Source: Roseibium porphyridii (GTDB lineage Bacteria > Pseudomonadota > Alphaproteobacteria > Rhizobiales > Stappiaceae). Taken from it: DNA of 64,000 nucleotides. Numbering within the stretch: the stretch's first letter is position 1; every line of letters starts with the position of its first letter. This document shows, one piece after another, positions 1 to 8,832 of the stretch. The notes below the pieces were generated by a model. That model did no database searches. It had not been told where the DNA came from and was given only the letters and a program-made list of their open reading frames with translations. The position numbers were made by a program, and so were the translations under genes. The stretch is from positions 186,001-250,000 of the forward strand of contig NZ_CP120863.1 in NCBI RefSeq assembly GCF_026191725.2, written 5' to 3'.

Positions 1-338
1 TCATAAAACAACAGTTCACGTTGCTCAATCTCGGTTGGACCAGGCTCCTCGCCTTCCTGATAAATCCGTTTTCCATCAAGTGTCGTGACGGGACAATGTT
101 CGCCGTCACCATTTCCAACGGGCTTGTCCAGATCGATCACATATCGAGACACAGTCGAACGGATCACCGTTACGTTCAAGATATGGTGAAAGTCAAAAAC
201 GCGGTCCAGCTGCCAGGACAAATCGGCCTGCAGGCGTCCAGTTGCATTCAGCCGTTTTGACACAGCTTCGGGCATGTCCGTACCGCTGTGAGGCAGGCAC
301 AGAATAACAGGGCTTTCACCTTCATTCACCAGGATCAT
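1..338 (-). CDS. N-formylglutamate amidohydrolase, N-terminal part (gene runs off the window)
   Basis: The first 112 codons are visible on the minus strand; the C-terminal half lies outside the window. The product begins MILVNEGESP, followed by a CLPHSG motif (P-H-S-G near residues 16-19) and later RYVIDLDKP, both characteristic of the FGase/HutG family. The family hydrolyses N-formylglutamate to glutamate and formate in histidine degradation, using the PHSG histidine as a metal ligand. The ATG at 336-338 has only a weak ribosome site, but it places the PHSG motif at the usual distance from the N-terminus. No other hut gene is visible, so a general formyl-amino-acid amidohydrolase role is equally possible. 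Confidence 0.8.
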   Translation of the reverse strand, partial: MILVNEGESPVILCLPHSGTDMPEAVSKRLNATGRLQADLSWQLDRVFDFHHILNVTVIRSTVSRYVIDLDKPVGNGDGEHCPVTTLDGKRIYQEGEEPGPTEIEQRELLFY

Positions 339-721
339 GCTGCAACGCCTAACTGACGATACCGACCGGTTGTAACTTGAAGAAATTGCTTTGCGGAGAC
401 AAGGTGTTTTCTGTTCAACCGCAGGGCGCAGCCTCTTTCATTATTTCAACCAGCTATCTAATCAATTGTTTTTTCAGTGTGTTAACCCCTGGCGGCGCTC
501 GCGGACGCAAATTGCTCCGTCGAGATGCTCCTATCACAATTGCTCCATCCTCTTGTTCGCAATTGCAGCAAGGTAGCGATTGAGCCGACATTCGACGTTC
601 AGTCCCAGAGGTGTTGCAGTCTTGACGGATCGGTCCGTAGCGACAATTTTGGCATCCGGCTACATACCAATCCCTCCGACAAGTCCGTTCTGATCTCCAC
701 TGGAAAAACAAGGATCTCCCC
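339..721. other. Intergenic region between divergent genes, with repeated AATTGC motifs
   Basis: No convincing gene is present; the short frames here lack ribosome sites and family features. The repeat AATTGCTCC occurs at 510-518 and 538-546, and a third AATTGC sits inside a GCAATTGC palindrome at 559-566. Spacings of 28 and 23 bp are compatible with regulator binding on one DNA face. The neighbouring aminotransferase gene or the divergent amidohydrolase gene could be the target. No regulator gene is adjacent. Confidence 0.35.
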
Positions 722-1900
722 GTGACGCTGCGCAATGGCAAAGAGTTTTTGATGATCCCCGGTCCAACGAATGTGCCCGACGAGGTGCTGCGCGCCATGC
801 ACCGCCCCGCCGTGGACATTTACGAAGGTCCTCTGTTGGAAACCACAGATTATTGCCTTGCCAAGCTCAAGGAAACATTCCGAACCAATGGCAAGACCTA
901 CATTTACGCTTCCAACGGCCATGGAGCCTGGGATGCTGCCCTGTGCAACACACTTCGTCGGGGCGACAAGGTATTGGTTCTGGAGTCCGGCCGTTTTGCA
1001 CTCGGCTGGGGCGAGGCCGGGCAGATCAATGGGCTGAATGTCGAAGTCCTGCCGGGGTCTTGGGAGAAGAGCGTCGATCCCAAACGCCTTGAGGACCGTC
1101 TTGCCATGGACAAGTCGCACGAAATTCGGGCCGTACTGGTGGTGCAAGTCGACACAGCGTCTGGTGTCTGGAATGACATCGCGGCACTGAGGCAAGCAAT
1201 TGATGCCGCCGGACACCCCGCTCTTTTCATGGTCGATACCATTGCATCGCTTGGCTGCATGCCGTTTGAAATGGATGCCTGGGGCGTCGATGTGGCACTC
1301 ACCGGATCCCAAAAAGGTCTGATGTGCCCTCCCGGGCTCTCCTTTGTTGCCGCTGGTCCGAAAGCAGACGAGGCGCACAAGACCGCGGACCTAAGGACAA
1401 ACTACACTGACTGGACATTCCGTCAGGGAGCAGAACACTACCAGAAATACTGCGGCACCCCACCAGAGCACCTCCTGTTCGGATTCCGAAAGGCTCTGGA
1501 GCTCCTTTTTGAAGAAGGTCTGGAAAAAGCCTGGCGCAGGCATGCACTTCTAGGTGAAGCGACGCGCCGAGCGATTGAGGTGTGGTCGGAAGGTGGCGTC
1601 GTCAGCTTCAACGTCAGCGAGCCGCATGCCCGCTCCAACAGCGTCACGGTGCTGAAGATTGGTGAAGGAAATGCAGCCGCGTTGCGCGATTTCACCAAGG
1701 AGGTCTGCGGTGTGACTGTTGGCGGCACCATAGGAGACTTGTCCGGGAAAGGCATCCGGATCGCGCATATGGGTCATGTCAATGCGGTCATGCTGCTTGG
1801 CACACTTTCGGCTGTGGAACTCGGTTTCCAAAGACTTGGAATGCCGCACGGCAAAGGTGGCGCACAGGCAGCCATGGACTATCTGGCGCAGTCGCTTTGA
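722..1900 (+). CDS. Class V aminotransferase, alanine/serine-glyoxylate type
   Basis: A 392-residue PLP-dependent fold-type I enzyme of the usual length for serine(alanine)-glyoxylate aminotransferases. The start is GTG, with AAGGA about 7 bases upstream. Visible features are the N-terminal PGPTNVP segment, the VDTIAS motif with the cofactor-binding Asp near residue 172, and TGSQKGLM, whose Lys198 is the predicted Schiff-base lysine. Family members transfer the amino group of alanine or serine to glyoxylate, giving glycine and pyruvate or hydroxypyruvate, in photorespiration-like or C1 metabolism. The gene stands alone between divergent and convergent neighbours, so context does not settle the donor; serine-pyruvate or aspartate specificity is possible. 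Confidence 0.85.
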   Translation: MTLRNGKEFLMIPGPTNVPDEVLRAMHRPAVDIYEGPLLETTDYCLAKLKETFRTNGKTYIYASNGHGAWDAALCNTLRRGDKVLVLESGRFALGWGEAGQINGLNVEVLPGSWEKSVDPKRLEDRLAMDKSHEIRAVLVVQVDTASGVWNDIAALRQAIDAAGHPALFMVDTIASLGCMPFEMDAWGVDVALTGSQKGLMCPPGLSFVAAGPKADEAHKTADLRTNYTDWTFRQGAEHYQKYCGTPPEHLLFGFRKALELLFEEGLEKAWRRHALLGEATRRAIEVWSEGGVVSFNVSEPHARSNSVTVLKIGEGNAAALRDFTKEVCGVTVGGTIGDLSGKGIRIAHMGHVNAVMLLGTLSAVELGFQRLGMPHGKGGAQAAMDYLAQSL

Positions 1901-1972
1901 CCCTATTCGTGCAGTTCGATCGTTCCCCTGCTGGTCTACCAAAATTCCCAAATGCAACGCACGCCCAGCTGG

Positions 1973-3445
1973 TCAGGCCTCAAGCCGGTCTTCCAGCCGT
2001 TCACAAATTGTCTTGAGAACTTTAACCCGGGCGTGGCGCTTGTCTTCTGATGAGACAAGTGTCCAAGGGGCATAGTGCGTGGACGTCCGGTCGACCATAT
2101 CACCTGCCGCAATCGCATATTGATCCCATTTCAATCTGTTGCGCCAATCCTCGTCGGTGATCTTGTGCTGCTTGTAGGCCGTATCTTCCCGCGCCTTGAA
2201 ACGGCGCAACTGCTCATCCTCAGAGATCGCCAGCCAGAATTTGCAGACGATAAACCCGAAATCCGTCAGCTCCTGTTCGAATTCATTGATTTCATTGTAG
2301 GCCCGCAACCAGTCCTCATGACCGGCAAATCCCTCGACGCGTTCAACCAGAACGCGCTCGTACCAGGACCGGTCAAAGATCGCGAAATGACCCTTGCGCG
2401 GCAAGCGACGCCAGAACCGCCAAAGATAAGGACGCGCCTTTTCCTCATCGGTGGGAGCCGAAATAGGATGGACTTTGTAGATACGCGGGTCCAGCGGACG
2501 GATCACACGACGGATGGCCCCGCCCTTGCCGGCTGCATCGTTGCCTTGAAAGACAAGAACCACGCCCGTTTTGGTCATTGCCTTGCGGTCCGAAAGCTCC
2601 GACAGGATCTTCTGGTAGCGTTCCCGCTGTTCTACATATTCGGCCTTTTCGAGCGATTCGGTCAGGTCAATTGTGTCGACTGCTGTTTCGCGTGTCAGGC
2701 CGCCGACGACCGGCGGAGCTGCCACAGATCGGGGCTCACCGTCTTCGATTTTCAGCTTCATTGACCGGGCAACGGTTTGAGCCAAGGCGACATCCCGATA
2801 TTCGGGATCTTGGGAGGGGATCACGAACCAGGGTGCATATCCCTTAGAGGTTTCAAGGATGATCTTTTCACCTGCTTCACTGGCTTTCTTGTGGTGCTTG
2901 AGCGCTGCCCAATCAGCGAGAACATGACGGGCAGCATGCTTTTTCGGAATCGAAGAGAGACGTTTTTCCTGCTCTTTTTTCGGCAGGTAGAACCAGAATT
3001 TGAGGATGAGCACATCTTCGTTTGACAGCATCTCTTCAAAGCGGCGGATTCGCACCAGCGCCTTTTCGAAAGCGTCTTCGTCGATCTTCTTGTAAATCAG
3101 ATCGCGCAGGATCGACTGGTACCAGCTGCCGAAGACGATGGCTGTTTCACCCTTAGCCGGAAGATCGCGCCAGTACCGCCAAAGAGGCGGACGCAATCGC
3201 GCTTCGTCCATCGGCTCACCGTAAGCATTGCAAACAAGGTGACGTGCGTCCATCCAACCATAGAGCCTGGCGACCGCCTCACCCTTACCTGCGCCGTCCA
3301 GACCATCGACCAGAATCAGCGTGGAAAAAGACTGCTTTTCAACAACCGGCAGCTGAGCTGACAGCAAGGCCTCGCGAATCTCCGGCTCCATTTTCTTGAA
3401 AGTCTTCTTTGTCATTTTCTGCGGTAAACGTGCCGATTCAAACAT
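1973..3445 (-). CDS. pap: Polyphosphate:AMP phosphotransferase with two PPK2 domains
   Basis: The 490-residue product contains two tandem PPK2 kinase modules. The first has the P-loop GLDGAGKG followed by FGSWYQ; the second has GNDAAGKGG followed by FDRSWYERV. This duplicated arrangement is typical of class II PPK2 enzymes, which make ADP from AMP and polyphosphate in the cytosol. In known two-domain enzymes the C-terminal module carries the activity. Here too the N-terminal module looks divergent, with FGSWY replacing the usual DRSWY lid motif. An upstream in-frame start adds 14 residues, but MFESARLPQK at 3445 matches the family N-terminus (MFESAEL in Pseudomonas), so I chose that start. 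Confidence 0.93.
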   Translation of the reverse strand: MFESARLPQKMTKKTFKKMEPEIREALLSAQLPVVEKQSFSTLILVDGLDGAGKGEAVARLYGWMDARHLVCNAYGEPMDEARLRPPLWRYWRDLPAKGETAIVFGSWYQSILRDLIYKKIDEDAFEKALVRIRRFEEMLSNEDVLILKFWFYLPKKEQEKRLSSIPKKHAARHVLADWAALKHHKKASEAGEKIILETSKGYAPWFVIPSQDPEYRDVALAQTVARSMKLKIEDGEPRSVAAPPVVGGLTRETAVDTIDLTESLEKAEYVEQRERYQKILSELSDRKAMTKTGVVLVFQGNDAAGKGGAIRRVIRPLDPRIYKVHPISAPTDEEKARPYLWRFWRRLPRKGHFAIFDRSWYERVLVERVEGFAGHEDWLRAYNEINEFEQELTDFGFIVCKFWLAISEDEQLRRFKAREDTAYKQHKITDEDWRNRLKWDQYAIAAGDMVDRTSTHYAPWTLVSSEDKRHARVKVLKTICERLEDRLEA

Positions 3446-3664
3446 CAAAGCCTCCAGAAAAAGCATGGCGCACGCATCGTTGAGCACCTGAAAGTATATA
3501 ACTTTGTTTCATGTCAGAGCAGCCGCGCGACATGACAAACCGATTTTTCGCTATTGGATGAACGCATGTGCGCTTATATGAAGCAACAGTTGATGCTGCC
3601 TGAAAAGCAAGGTCGGGCAGTTTCTGCAATTGATTTTGATACCTGATCCAACAGACAGATTTCT

Positions 3665-5701
3665 GTGACCGAATTTCTTGATCCAGTTCTGACGTTCATA
3701 GCTGAAAACCCATCTCTGGCTGGCATAATCTGTTTTCTGGCCGCCATGGGTGAAGCGCTGTTCATCATCGGTTTGTTCGTGCCGACGACTGTCGTACTGG
3801 TGGGAGCTGGAACGCTGATAGGGCTCGGCAACCTGGATCCGGTGCCGATCTTCATATGGACAACACTCGGCGCGACGGCAGGCGATGCCATTTCATATTG
3901 GATTGGCTGGAAGTTCAAAGACAAGATCAGAAGCATGTGGCCGCTTCGAAATTATACCCACATGCTCGACAGCGGTGAGGCGTTCTTCAAACAGCATGGC
4001 GGCAAAAGTGTCTTCATCGGCCGCTTCGTGCCGGGCGTAAAATCGGTGGTTCCCGGCATTGCCGGAATGGCAGGCATGAATTTCTCCCGCTTTACAGTCG
4101 TGAACGTCACGTCTGCATTTGCCTGGGCAGCAGCACATCTGGGACCCGGCATCATTGCAGGGTCCGCTCTGAGTGCGATCGGTGAAATCAGCGGTCGTCT
4201 TGCGCTCGTGCTCGGTGTCCTGCTGGTGATCATTTTCCTGGCCGTCATGCTGGGCCGTTGGTTGATCCTGATTATCCTGCCCCTTTTTCCCAATGCCCAT
4301 GCGGCAATCGTCAACTGGTTCGCAAGGCACGGGAACCCGGTGTCACAATGGATCGCACGAAACTTTGACCCAGCGCACCCACGGTCAAGCGGCATGCTTG
4401 CTTCGGCCTTGTTGCTGCTGATCAGCATGCCGGCATTTTTCTGGGTCGTGAGCGAAGTTGCTCCAGGCGAGCCGTTGGTGCGCGCAGACCTGGCGATTTT
4501 GAACCTATTCGACAGCCTACGCACGCCTGCCGGCGACAAGATCATGGTGTTCATGACGACGCTCGGCGACGGGATCGTGGTGACAGCTGTCGCGGTTGTC
4601 GTCGCAGGATATCTCTTTGTTCGAAAAGCCTGGCGGCGCGGCATCGGTTTTGTCATCGCAATGGCGGGCACCGCGATGTTCGTGCCTTTGTTCAAACTGC
4701 TTTTGCACCGTTCAAGACCGATCGAACTCTACAGTGGGGCCGACGCCTACAGCTTTCCAAGCGGCCATGCCACGCTCAACGCCGTTCTATTCGGCATTTG
4801 CGCCGTCCTGGCCGCTCATGACCTCAATCGATGGGCAAAAGCCGCCATATTCACCATTACCGCCGCCTTCGTCATCACGATCGGCTTTTCACGCGTCTAT
4901 CTCGGCGCGCATTGGATGTCCGATGTGTTGGCGGGCCTGCTGTTCGGAACAGCCATGGTGTCTGCGTTCGCGTTTGTATTCGGACCAATTCACAATGAGA
5001 AAATCGGCCAGTTGACGATAGGCTCCCTCGTGGTTCTCACACTGACGGTTTTTGGCGGTTGGCATCTGTCGACAAGCTTCGATCAGGCGCTTGTTACCTA
5101 TCAACCGCGCGACCACAAGGAAATCATGACCGCCACCAGTTGGCGTGAGGGTGGCTGGATGGCCCTGCCAGCCAATCGGATCGAATTGAACGGCGACAGG
5201 GAAGAGCCCTTGGTCATCCAGTATTCGGGTCCGCTGGGATCCTTCGCAACTGCTGCAGAAAAGCATGGCTGGCAGCAACCGCCAAAATGGTCCCTGACAA
5301 CCGCAGGCGGTTTCGTTGAAGGCAAGACGCCACCCGACTCACTCCCTATTCTGCCGCGGACCCAGAATGGGCGTCAGCCTGATCTTGTTCTGATACGCAA
5401 TGACGACACGGGAACAGAAAGCGGCCGGTGGGTGCTTCGCCTCTGGCCAAGCCGCTACGAAATTCTTGATGCAGGCCAAATCAGCCCGTTGTTCGTCGGC
5501 AGTGTCGTGCATGAAGACATTTTGCGGCCGATGGGTGAGTTTTCAGGCCCTAGGACCGATCTACATATCCCGGACCCTGCCGACAATCCCGCGCTCCTGG
5601 TGTCGGGCGCAATGACCCGCAAACGTGTGGACGGAACCGAAGTCGTGCTGGCTGAACAACCAGCCGGTTCGGCCAAGCGTGTCAGTACGCCTGAAAAATA
5701 A
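3665..5701 (+). CDS. DedA/VTT - PAP2 phosphatase - LssY-like fusion membrane protein
   Basis: A 678-residue, largely membrane-embedded protein read from a GTG start. Residues about 15-190 form a DedA/VTT domain with the F-x-GRFVPG-x(5)-PGIAGM segment. Residues about 275-450 form a type 2 phosphatidic acid phosphatase with all three signatures: K-x(4)-RSRP, PSGHA and SR-x(5)-HW-x(2)-D. A soluble LssY-like C-terminal region follows. DedA proteins flip undecaprenyl phosphate or phospholipids, and PAP2 enzymes remove phosphate from lipid pyrophosphates or phosphatidates. The fusion therefore suggests coupled dephosphorylation and flipping of a lipid carrier at the inner membrane. The substrate is not known. 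The gene converges with, and overlaps by about 20 bp, the next gene. Confidence 0.85.
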   Translation: MTEFLDPVLTFIAENPSLAGIICFLAAMGEALFIIGLFVPTTVVLVGAGTLIGLGNLDPVPIFIWTTLGATAGDAISYWIGWKFKDKIRSMWPLRNYTHMLDSGEAFFKQHGGKSVFIGRFVPGVKSVVPGIAGMAGMNFSRFTVVNVTSAFAWAAAHLGPGIIAGSALSAIGEISGRLALVLGVLLVIIFLAVMLGRWLILIILPLFPNAHAAIVNWFARHGNPVSQWIARNFDPAHPRSSGMLASALLLLISMPAFFWVVSEVAPGEPLVRADLAILNLFDSLRTPAGDKIMVFMTTLGDGIVVTAVAVVVAGYLFVRKAWRRGIGFVIAMAGTAMFVPLFKLLLHRSRPIELYSGADAYSFPSGHATLNAVLFGICAVLAAHDLNRWAKAAIFTITAAFVITIGFSRVYLGAHWMSDVLAGLLFGTAMVSAFAFVFGPIHNEKIGQLTIGSLVVLTLTVFGGWHLSTSFDQALVTYQPRDHKEIMTATSWREGGWMALPANRIELNGDREEPLVIQYSGPLGSFATAAEKHGWQQPPKWSLTTAGGFVEGKTPPDSLPILPRTQNGRQPDLVLIRNDDTGTESGRWVLRLWPSRYEILDAGQISPLFVGSVVHEDILRPMGEFSGPRTDLHIPDPADNPALLVSGAMTRKRVDGTEVVLAEQPAGSAKRVSTPEK

Positions 5702-6749
5702 GCGGCCAGTCCTTCGGAGCCATTTCTATACCGTCGCAGTCGGACTTCTCTCTGAATTCCAAAAGCTCGAGCTCCAGAACCTCACCCGGTGCATCTATCA
5801 ACCGGTGGACACGATAGCTGCCGCAATCGCCAACACCACGATTGAGGCTGGTCGTGCGGATGAACCCCTTCGGACCGAGAATATCCGCATTCATGGCCTG
5901 ATAGATTTCGCCGTTTTCACCAGGCGGATTGGGCAGGGTCAGAAGATTGCCCCAGCCTTGTGGCGGGTTTTGCGTGATCACGAGCGCTGTCGCGGCTTGA
6001 TAGGCAGCCGAGATGCAGGGCACTTCCCAGAGTAGATAGTAATCATTGATGACATACCGTGCTCCACCCCAGGCGTGAAACCCGTCGACATCGCATTCAT
6101 CACCGGCATTTTCACGCACAAGCTGAACAGCTTCCGGTGGCAATTGAGACATGTCATCCAGAATTGTCTGACGCCCGATCGGAATGCCATTCGGCGGTCC
6201 CGGCACGCGCGTTTCAGGTTCGCGAACCGGCGTTGCCTTGGCCGATTGCGTGCGCGGCTGCAAACACCCCAGATGACCTTTTGCGCTGGCAACAAACGGG
6301 ACCTTGCCTTTCTGAATGACGGTCATATCGGCATCTTTGATTCGATAAAGTTCACCAGAAAGTCCCGCGTCACCAATCTCGACATGCACGCGGATTTCCC
6401 GGTCTTCGGTGGCATAGAGGTAGTGCGAAGAAAGACCGTTGATGCTCTCACCACCCTTTGCCAGCTGGTAGAGCGCGTGAACAGTTTCTCCTACCTTGAT
6501 ACGGGCCGGGCCCTGATATCCATCATTTATCGCGTTGGCATGAAACAGAAATGCGTATCGGTCAGTTTCCGGGTCCCTGTCATCTTGCCAAAGCGAAAAA
6601 CGGCAACGATCAATTCCCTGTTCGATATCTTCCTTGCCGAAGAGCTTCAAAGAGACCTTGATGTCATCATCCGCGGCCAAGGCCATGTTGCCACCGGCCA
6701 AGCTCAAGACAAGAATATATGCGGCTGACAAAGCCAGATTGATCTTCAT
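5682..6749 (-). CDS. Secreted DUF1176-like protein
   Basis: A 355-residue predicted periplasmic protein. The Sec signal peptide ends near LAGGNMALAA, and the start was chosen at the ATG preceded by GGAAGGG, 24 codons inside the longest frame. The C-terminal half shows traits of the DUF1176 family: an AAYQAATALV stretch, a (R)GVGDCG motif and a closing CDG near the end. The cysteine spacing suggests periplasmic disulfides. The function of DUF1176 is unknown. The N-terminal 150 residues (KLFGKEDIEQG onwards) are not recognised. It converges with the DedA fusion gene and is divergent from the sulfide operon, so it is probably an independent unit. Confidence 0.6.
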   Translation of the reverse strand: MKINLALSAAYILVLSLAGGNMALAADDDIKVSLKLFGKEDIEQGIDRCRFSLWQDDRDPETDRYAFLFHANAINDGYQGPARIKVGETVHALYQLAKGGESINGLSSHYLYATEDREIRVHVEIGDAGLSGELYRIKDADMTVIQKGKVPFVASAKGHLGCLQPRTQSAKATPVREPETRVPGPPNGIPIGRQTILDDMSQLPPEAVQLVRENAGDECDVDGFHAWGGARYVINDYYLLWEVPCISAAYQAATALVITQNPPQGWGNLLTLPNPPGENGEIYQAMNADILGPKGFIRTTSLNRGVGDCGSYRVHRLIDAPGEVLELELLEFREKSDCDGIEMAPKDWPLIFQAY

Positions 6750-6875
6750 TTGCGCCCCTTCCCCAGGTCGTCCATCAGCCGTTAAACAGCATTCACGGTA
6801 GGTTGCCGCAAAATCCTGCATCTCGCCAGATTGTTCTTTTTCGCCAGGTCCGCAGTTGGTTGATACCGAAAGCCC

Positions 6876-6909
6876 TTGCTACTTTCTTATTATATTCATA
6901 TATTCGAAC
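6876..6909 (+). promoter_or_regulatory. Sulfide-operon promoter with SqrR/BigR-like operator
   Basis: TTGCTA at 6876-6881 and TATATT at 6899-6904 are separated by 17 bp and form a good sigma-70-type promoter 28 bp before the first yeeE start. Overlapping the -10 is ATTC (6894-6897), eight bases, then GAAC (6906-6909). This matches the reported ATTC-N8-GAAT operator of the persulfide-sensing ArsR-family repressors SqrR/BigR except at the last base. The regulator gene is not in the window. Promoter geometry is read directly; assignment to SqrR/BigR is inference from motif and operon content. Confidence 0.55.
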
Positions 6910-6931
6910 ATATAGTAACAAAAGGCTCATC

Positions 6932-7360
6932 ATGACCGAATTCACACCCCTACTCAGCTTCGGCGGCGGCGTCCTGATTGGTCTTGCCGCTGTTGCTCTT
7001 ATGGCAGTTCACGGCCGAATTGCCGGCATCAATGGCATCGTCAGCGGTTTCCTGACAACGCAGCTCAACCAGGATTGGGCGTGGCGAGCGGCCTTTCTGG
7101 CGGGCATGGTTGCAAGCCCTCTGATCTTTCTTGGTCTCAGCGGTCAGCTTCCGGAAATCTCAATACCGTCCTCTCCGCTGCTTTTGGTCGTCGGCGGCTT
7201 TCTGACAGGTGTCGGCACAACATTCGGTTCCGGGTGCACCAGCGGGCACGGTGTGTGCGGAATGTCCAGGCTGTCCGGCCGTTCAATCGTTGCGACCATG
7301 ACCTTCATGATGACAGCAGCAATCACCGTTTATCTGACCAGACACGTTTTCGGAGGCTGA
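6932..7360 (+). CDS. YeeE/YedE family membrane protein (TsuA-type sulfur transporter half)
   Basis: A 142-residue membrane protein with about four helices. The glycine/cysteine-rich segment [20 protein letters not shown] near residues 100-120 is the hallmark of YeeE/YedE proteins, whose cysteines relay thiosulfate or sulfane sulfur across the inner membrane. I used the ATG just after AAAGG and the promoter rather than the much longer upstream reading frame, which would begin before the promoter. It is first in a five-gene sulfide/persulfide operon, and the next yeeE-like gene starts 4 bp later. The two short proteins probably make one channel, because family members elsewhere are single long chains. 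Confidence 0.85.
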   Translation: MTEFTPLLSFGGGVLIGLAAVALMAVHGRIAGINGIVSGFLTTQLNQDWAWRAAFLAGMVASPLIFLGLSGQLPEISIPSSPLLLVVGGFLTGVGTTFGSGCTSGHGVCGMSRLSGRSIVATMTFMMTAAITVYLTRHVFGG

Positions 7361-7364
7361 CGAA

Positions 7365-7802
7365 ATGAGACTTCTCTTTGCATTCGCTTTCGGCCTCCTC
7401 TTCGGATGCGGCATTCTGATTTCCGGGATGGGCAACCCGGCCAAGGTTCTGAACTTCTTCGATGTCGCCGGAACCTGGGATCCGAGCCTTGCCTTCGTGA
7501 TGGGGGGCGCCCTGCTTGTGACAGCTATCGGCTATCGGCTGATTTTCCGCATGCAACAACCGCTTCTGGCCCAGGCATTCGCGCTTCCAACAAACCAGGA
7601 TCTGGACACCAGACTTGTCGGTGGCTCGGCAATTTTCGGAATTGGCTGGGGATTGAGCGGATTCTGCCCCGGCGGTCTGGTGCCGGTCCTGGGAATTGGA
7701 CTGATGGAACCCTTGCTGACATTCGCTGCGATCATCGCAGGCATGCTGGCAGCAAGATGGGCAATCTCAACACGTTATCGATCAGACACGGCGCAAGCCT
7801 GA
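7365..7802 (+). CDS. YeeE/YedE family protein, DUF6691 half
   Basis: A 145-residue protein with four predicted helices. It begins FAFGLLFGCGILISGM, with a Cys in the first helix, and carries GLSGFCPGG near residues 97-105, the cysteine signature of the second YeeE/YedE half (DUF6691). Known adjacent pairs of this kind occur in BigR/SqrR-controlled sulfide operons, where they are thought to move thiosulfate or other sulfane sulfur compounds. The tight spacing to the preceding gene suggests coupled translation and a heterodimeric channel. Direction of transport cannot be read from the sequence. Confidence 0.85.
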   Translation: MRLLFAFAFGLLFGCGILISGMGNPAKVLNFFDVAGTWDPSLAFVMGGALLVTAIGYRLIFRMQQPLLAQAFALPTNQDLDTRLVGGSAIFGIGWGLSGFCPGGLVPVLGIGLMEPLLTFAAIIAGMLAARWAISTRYRSDTAQA

Positions 7803-7834
7803 TCCAGGCAGCACCAAGATATAGGGAGATGAAG

Positions 7835-8728
7835 ATGAGCACATCGAATTACCCGGTCGACATGACCAGCAAACCGGAAGTCAAAGCTTTCTTTGACCCG
7901 GCCACAAATACGATCAGCTATGTGGTCAAGGACCCGGCCACCAATGCCTGCGCCGTTGTCGACAGCGTTATGGATATCGACTACGCGGCGGGGCGCATCA
8001 CATACGATCATGCCGACGAGATCATCGCCTATATCCAGGAAAAAGACCTGAAACTGGAATGGTTGATCGAGACGCACGTACACGCGGATCATCTTTCAGC
8101 CGCTCCCTACATTCAGCAAAAGCTCGGCGGAAAGTTGGGTATCGGTGAAAAAATCACGGTGGTTCAGGAAACCTTCGGAAAGGTGTTCAACGAAGGCACC
8201 GAGTTCCAGCGTGACGGAAGCCAGTTCGACAAGCTGTTCAAGGACGGCGATACCTATCAGATCGGTGAACTTACTGCGTTCGTGATTTACACGCCCGGCC
8301 ATACGCCCGCCTGCATGGTTCACGTCATGGGCGACGCGGCCTTTGTTGGCGACACGCTGTTCATGCCGGATGGTGGATCCGCTCGCGCTGACTTTCCCGG
8401 CGGCGATGCCGCAATGCTTTACGATTCCATTCAAAAGCTGCTGGCTCTGCCGGACGCGATGCGTTTGTTCATGTGTCACGACTACGGCCCGAATGGCCGG
8501 GACATCCAGTGGGAAACGACCGTTGGAGACGAAAAAGAACACAACATTCATGTCGGTGGCGGCAAGTCGAAATCCGAATTCGTCAAGTTCCGGACGGAAC
8601 GCGACGCCGTATTGGACATGCCGAAGCTTATTATTCCCTCACTTCAGGTGAATATGCGTGCCGGACAGCTTCCCCCGTCGGAAGACAATGGCAAAACCTT
8701 CCTGAAGGTGCCCGTAAACGGTCTTTGA
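7835..8728 (+). CDS. Metallo-beta-lactamase-fold persulfide dioxygenase-like hydrolase (Blh/ETHE1 type)
   Basis: A 297-residue MBL-fold protein. Metal ligands are visible in order: THVHADHL, TPGHTPACM, FVGDTLF and MCHDYGP. Sequence style and neighbours match Blh of BigR operons and the ETHE1 persulfide dioxygenases, which oxidise glutathione persulfide to sulfite in the cytosol. I start at the second of two close ATGs because AGGGAG lies 6 bases before it; the first would add only two residues. A much longer frame runs back through the preceding yeeE gene but is only its out-of-frame shadow. In some bacteria Blh carries its own DUF442 domain; here that domain is on the next protein. Confidence 0.85.
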   Translation: MSTSNYPVDMTSKPEVKAFFDPATNTISYVVKDPATNACAVVDSVMDIDYAAGRITYDHADEIIAYIQEKDLKLEWLIETHVHADHLSAAPYIQQKLGGKLGIGEKITVVQETFGKVFNEGTEFQRDGSQFDKLFKDGDTYQIGELTAFVIYTPGHTPACMVHVMGDAAFVGDTLFMPDGGSARADFPGGDAAMLYDSIQKLLALPDAMRLFMCHDYGPNGRDIQWETTVGDEKEHNIHVGGGKSKSEFVKFRTERDAVLDMPKLIIPSLQVNMRAGQLPPSEDNGKTFLKVPVNGL

Positions 8729-8832
8729 AAACCGGAAAAGAACAAAGTGCCAGCCTGCTTCCCCGGAACGTGGGGATGCGGGCTGATGTGAGCTGACGAT
8801 TTTCAGTCGGTGCCGGCAGGAGGCGGCAATCC

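Noticed and set aside
454..819. A 121-codon minus-strand frame before the aminotransferase gene
   Set aside because: It overlaps the aminotransferase start, is Arg/Cys/Ser-rich with no ribosome site, and resembles no family.
7406..7834. N-terminal extension of the metallo-hydrolase frame through the second yeeE gene
   Set aside because: The extension is out of frame with a good membrane protein gene, and a ribosome site plus ATG mark the true start at 7835.
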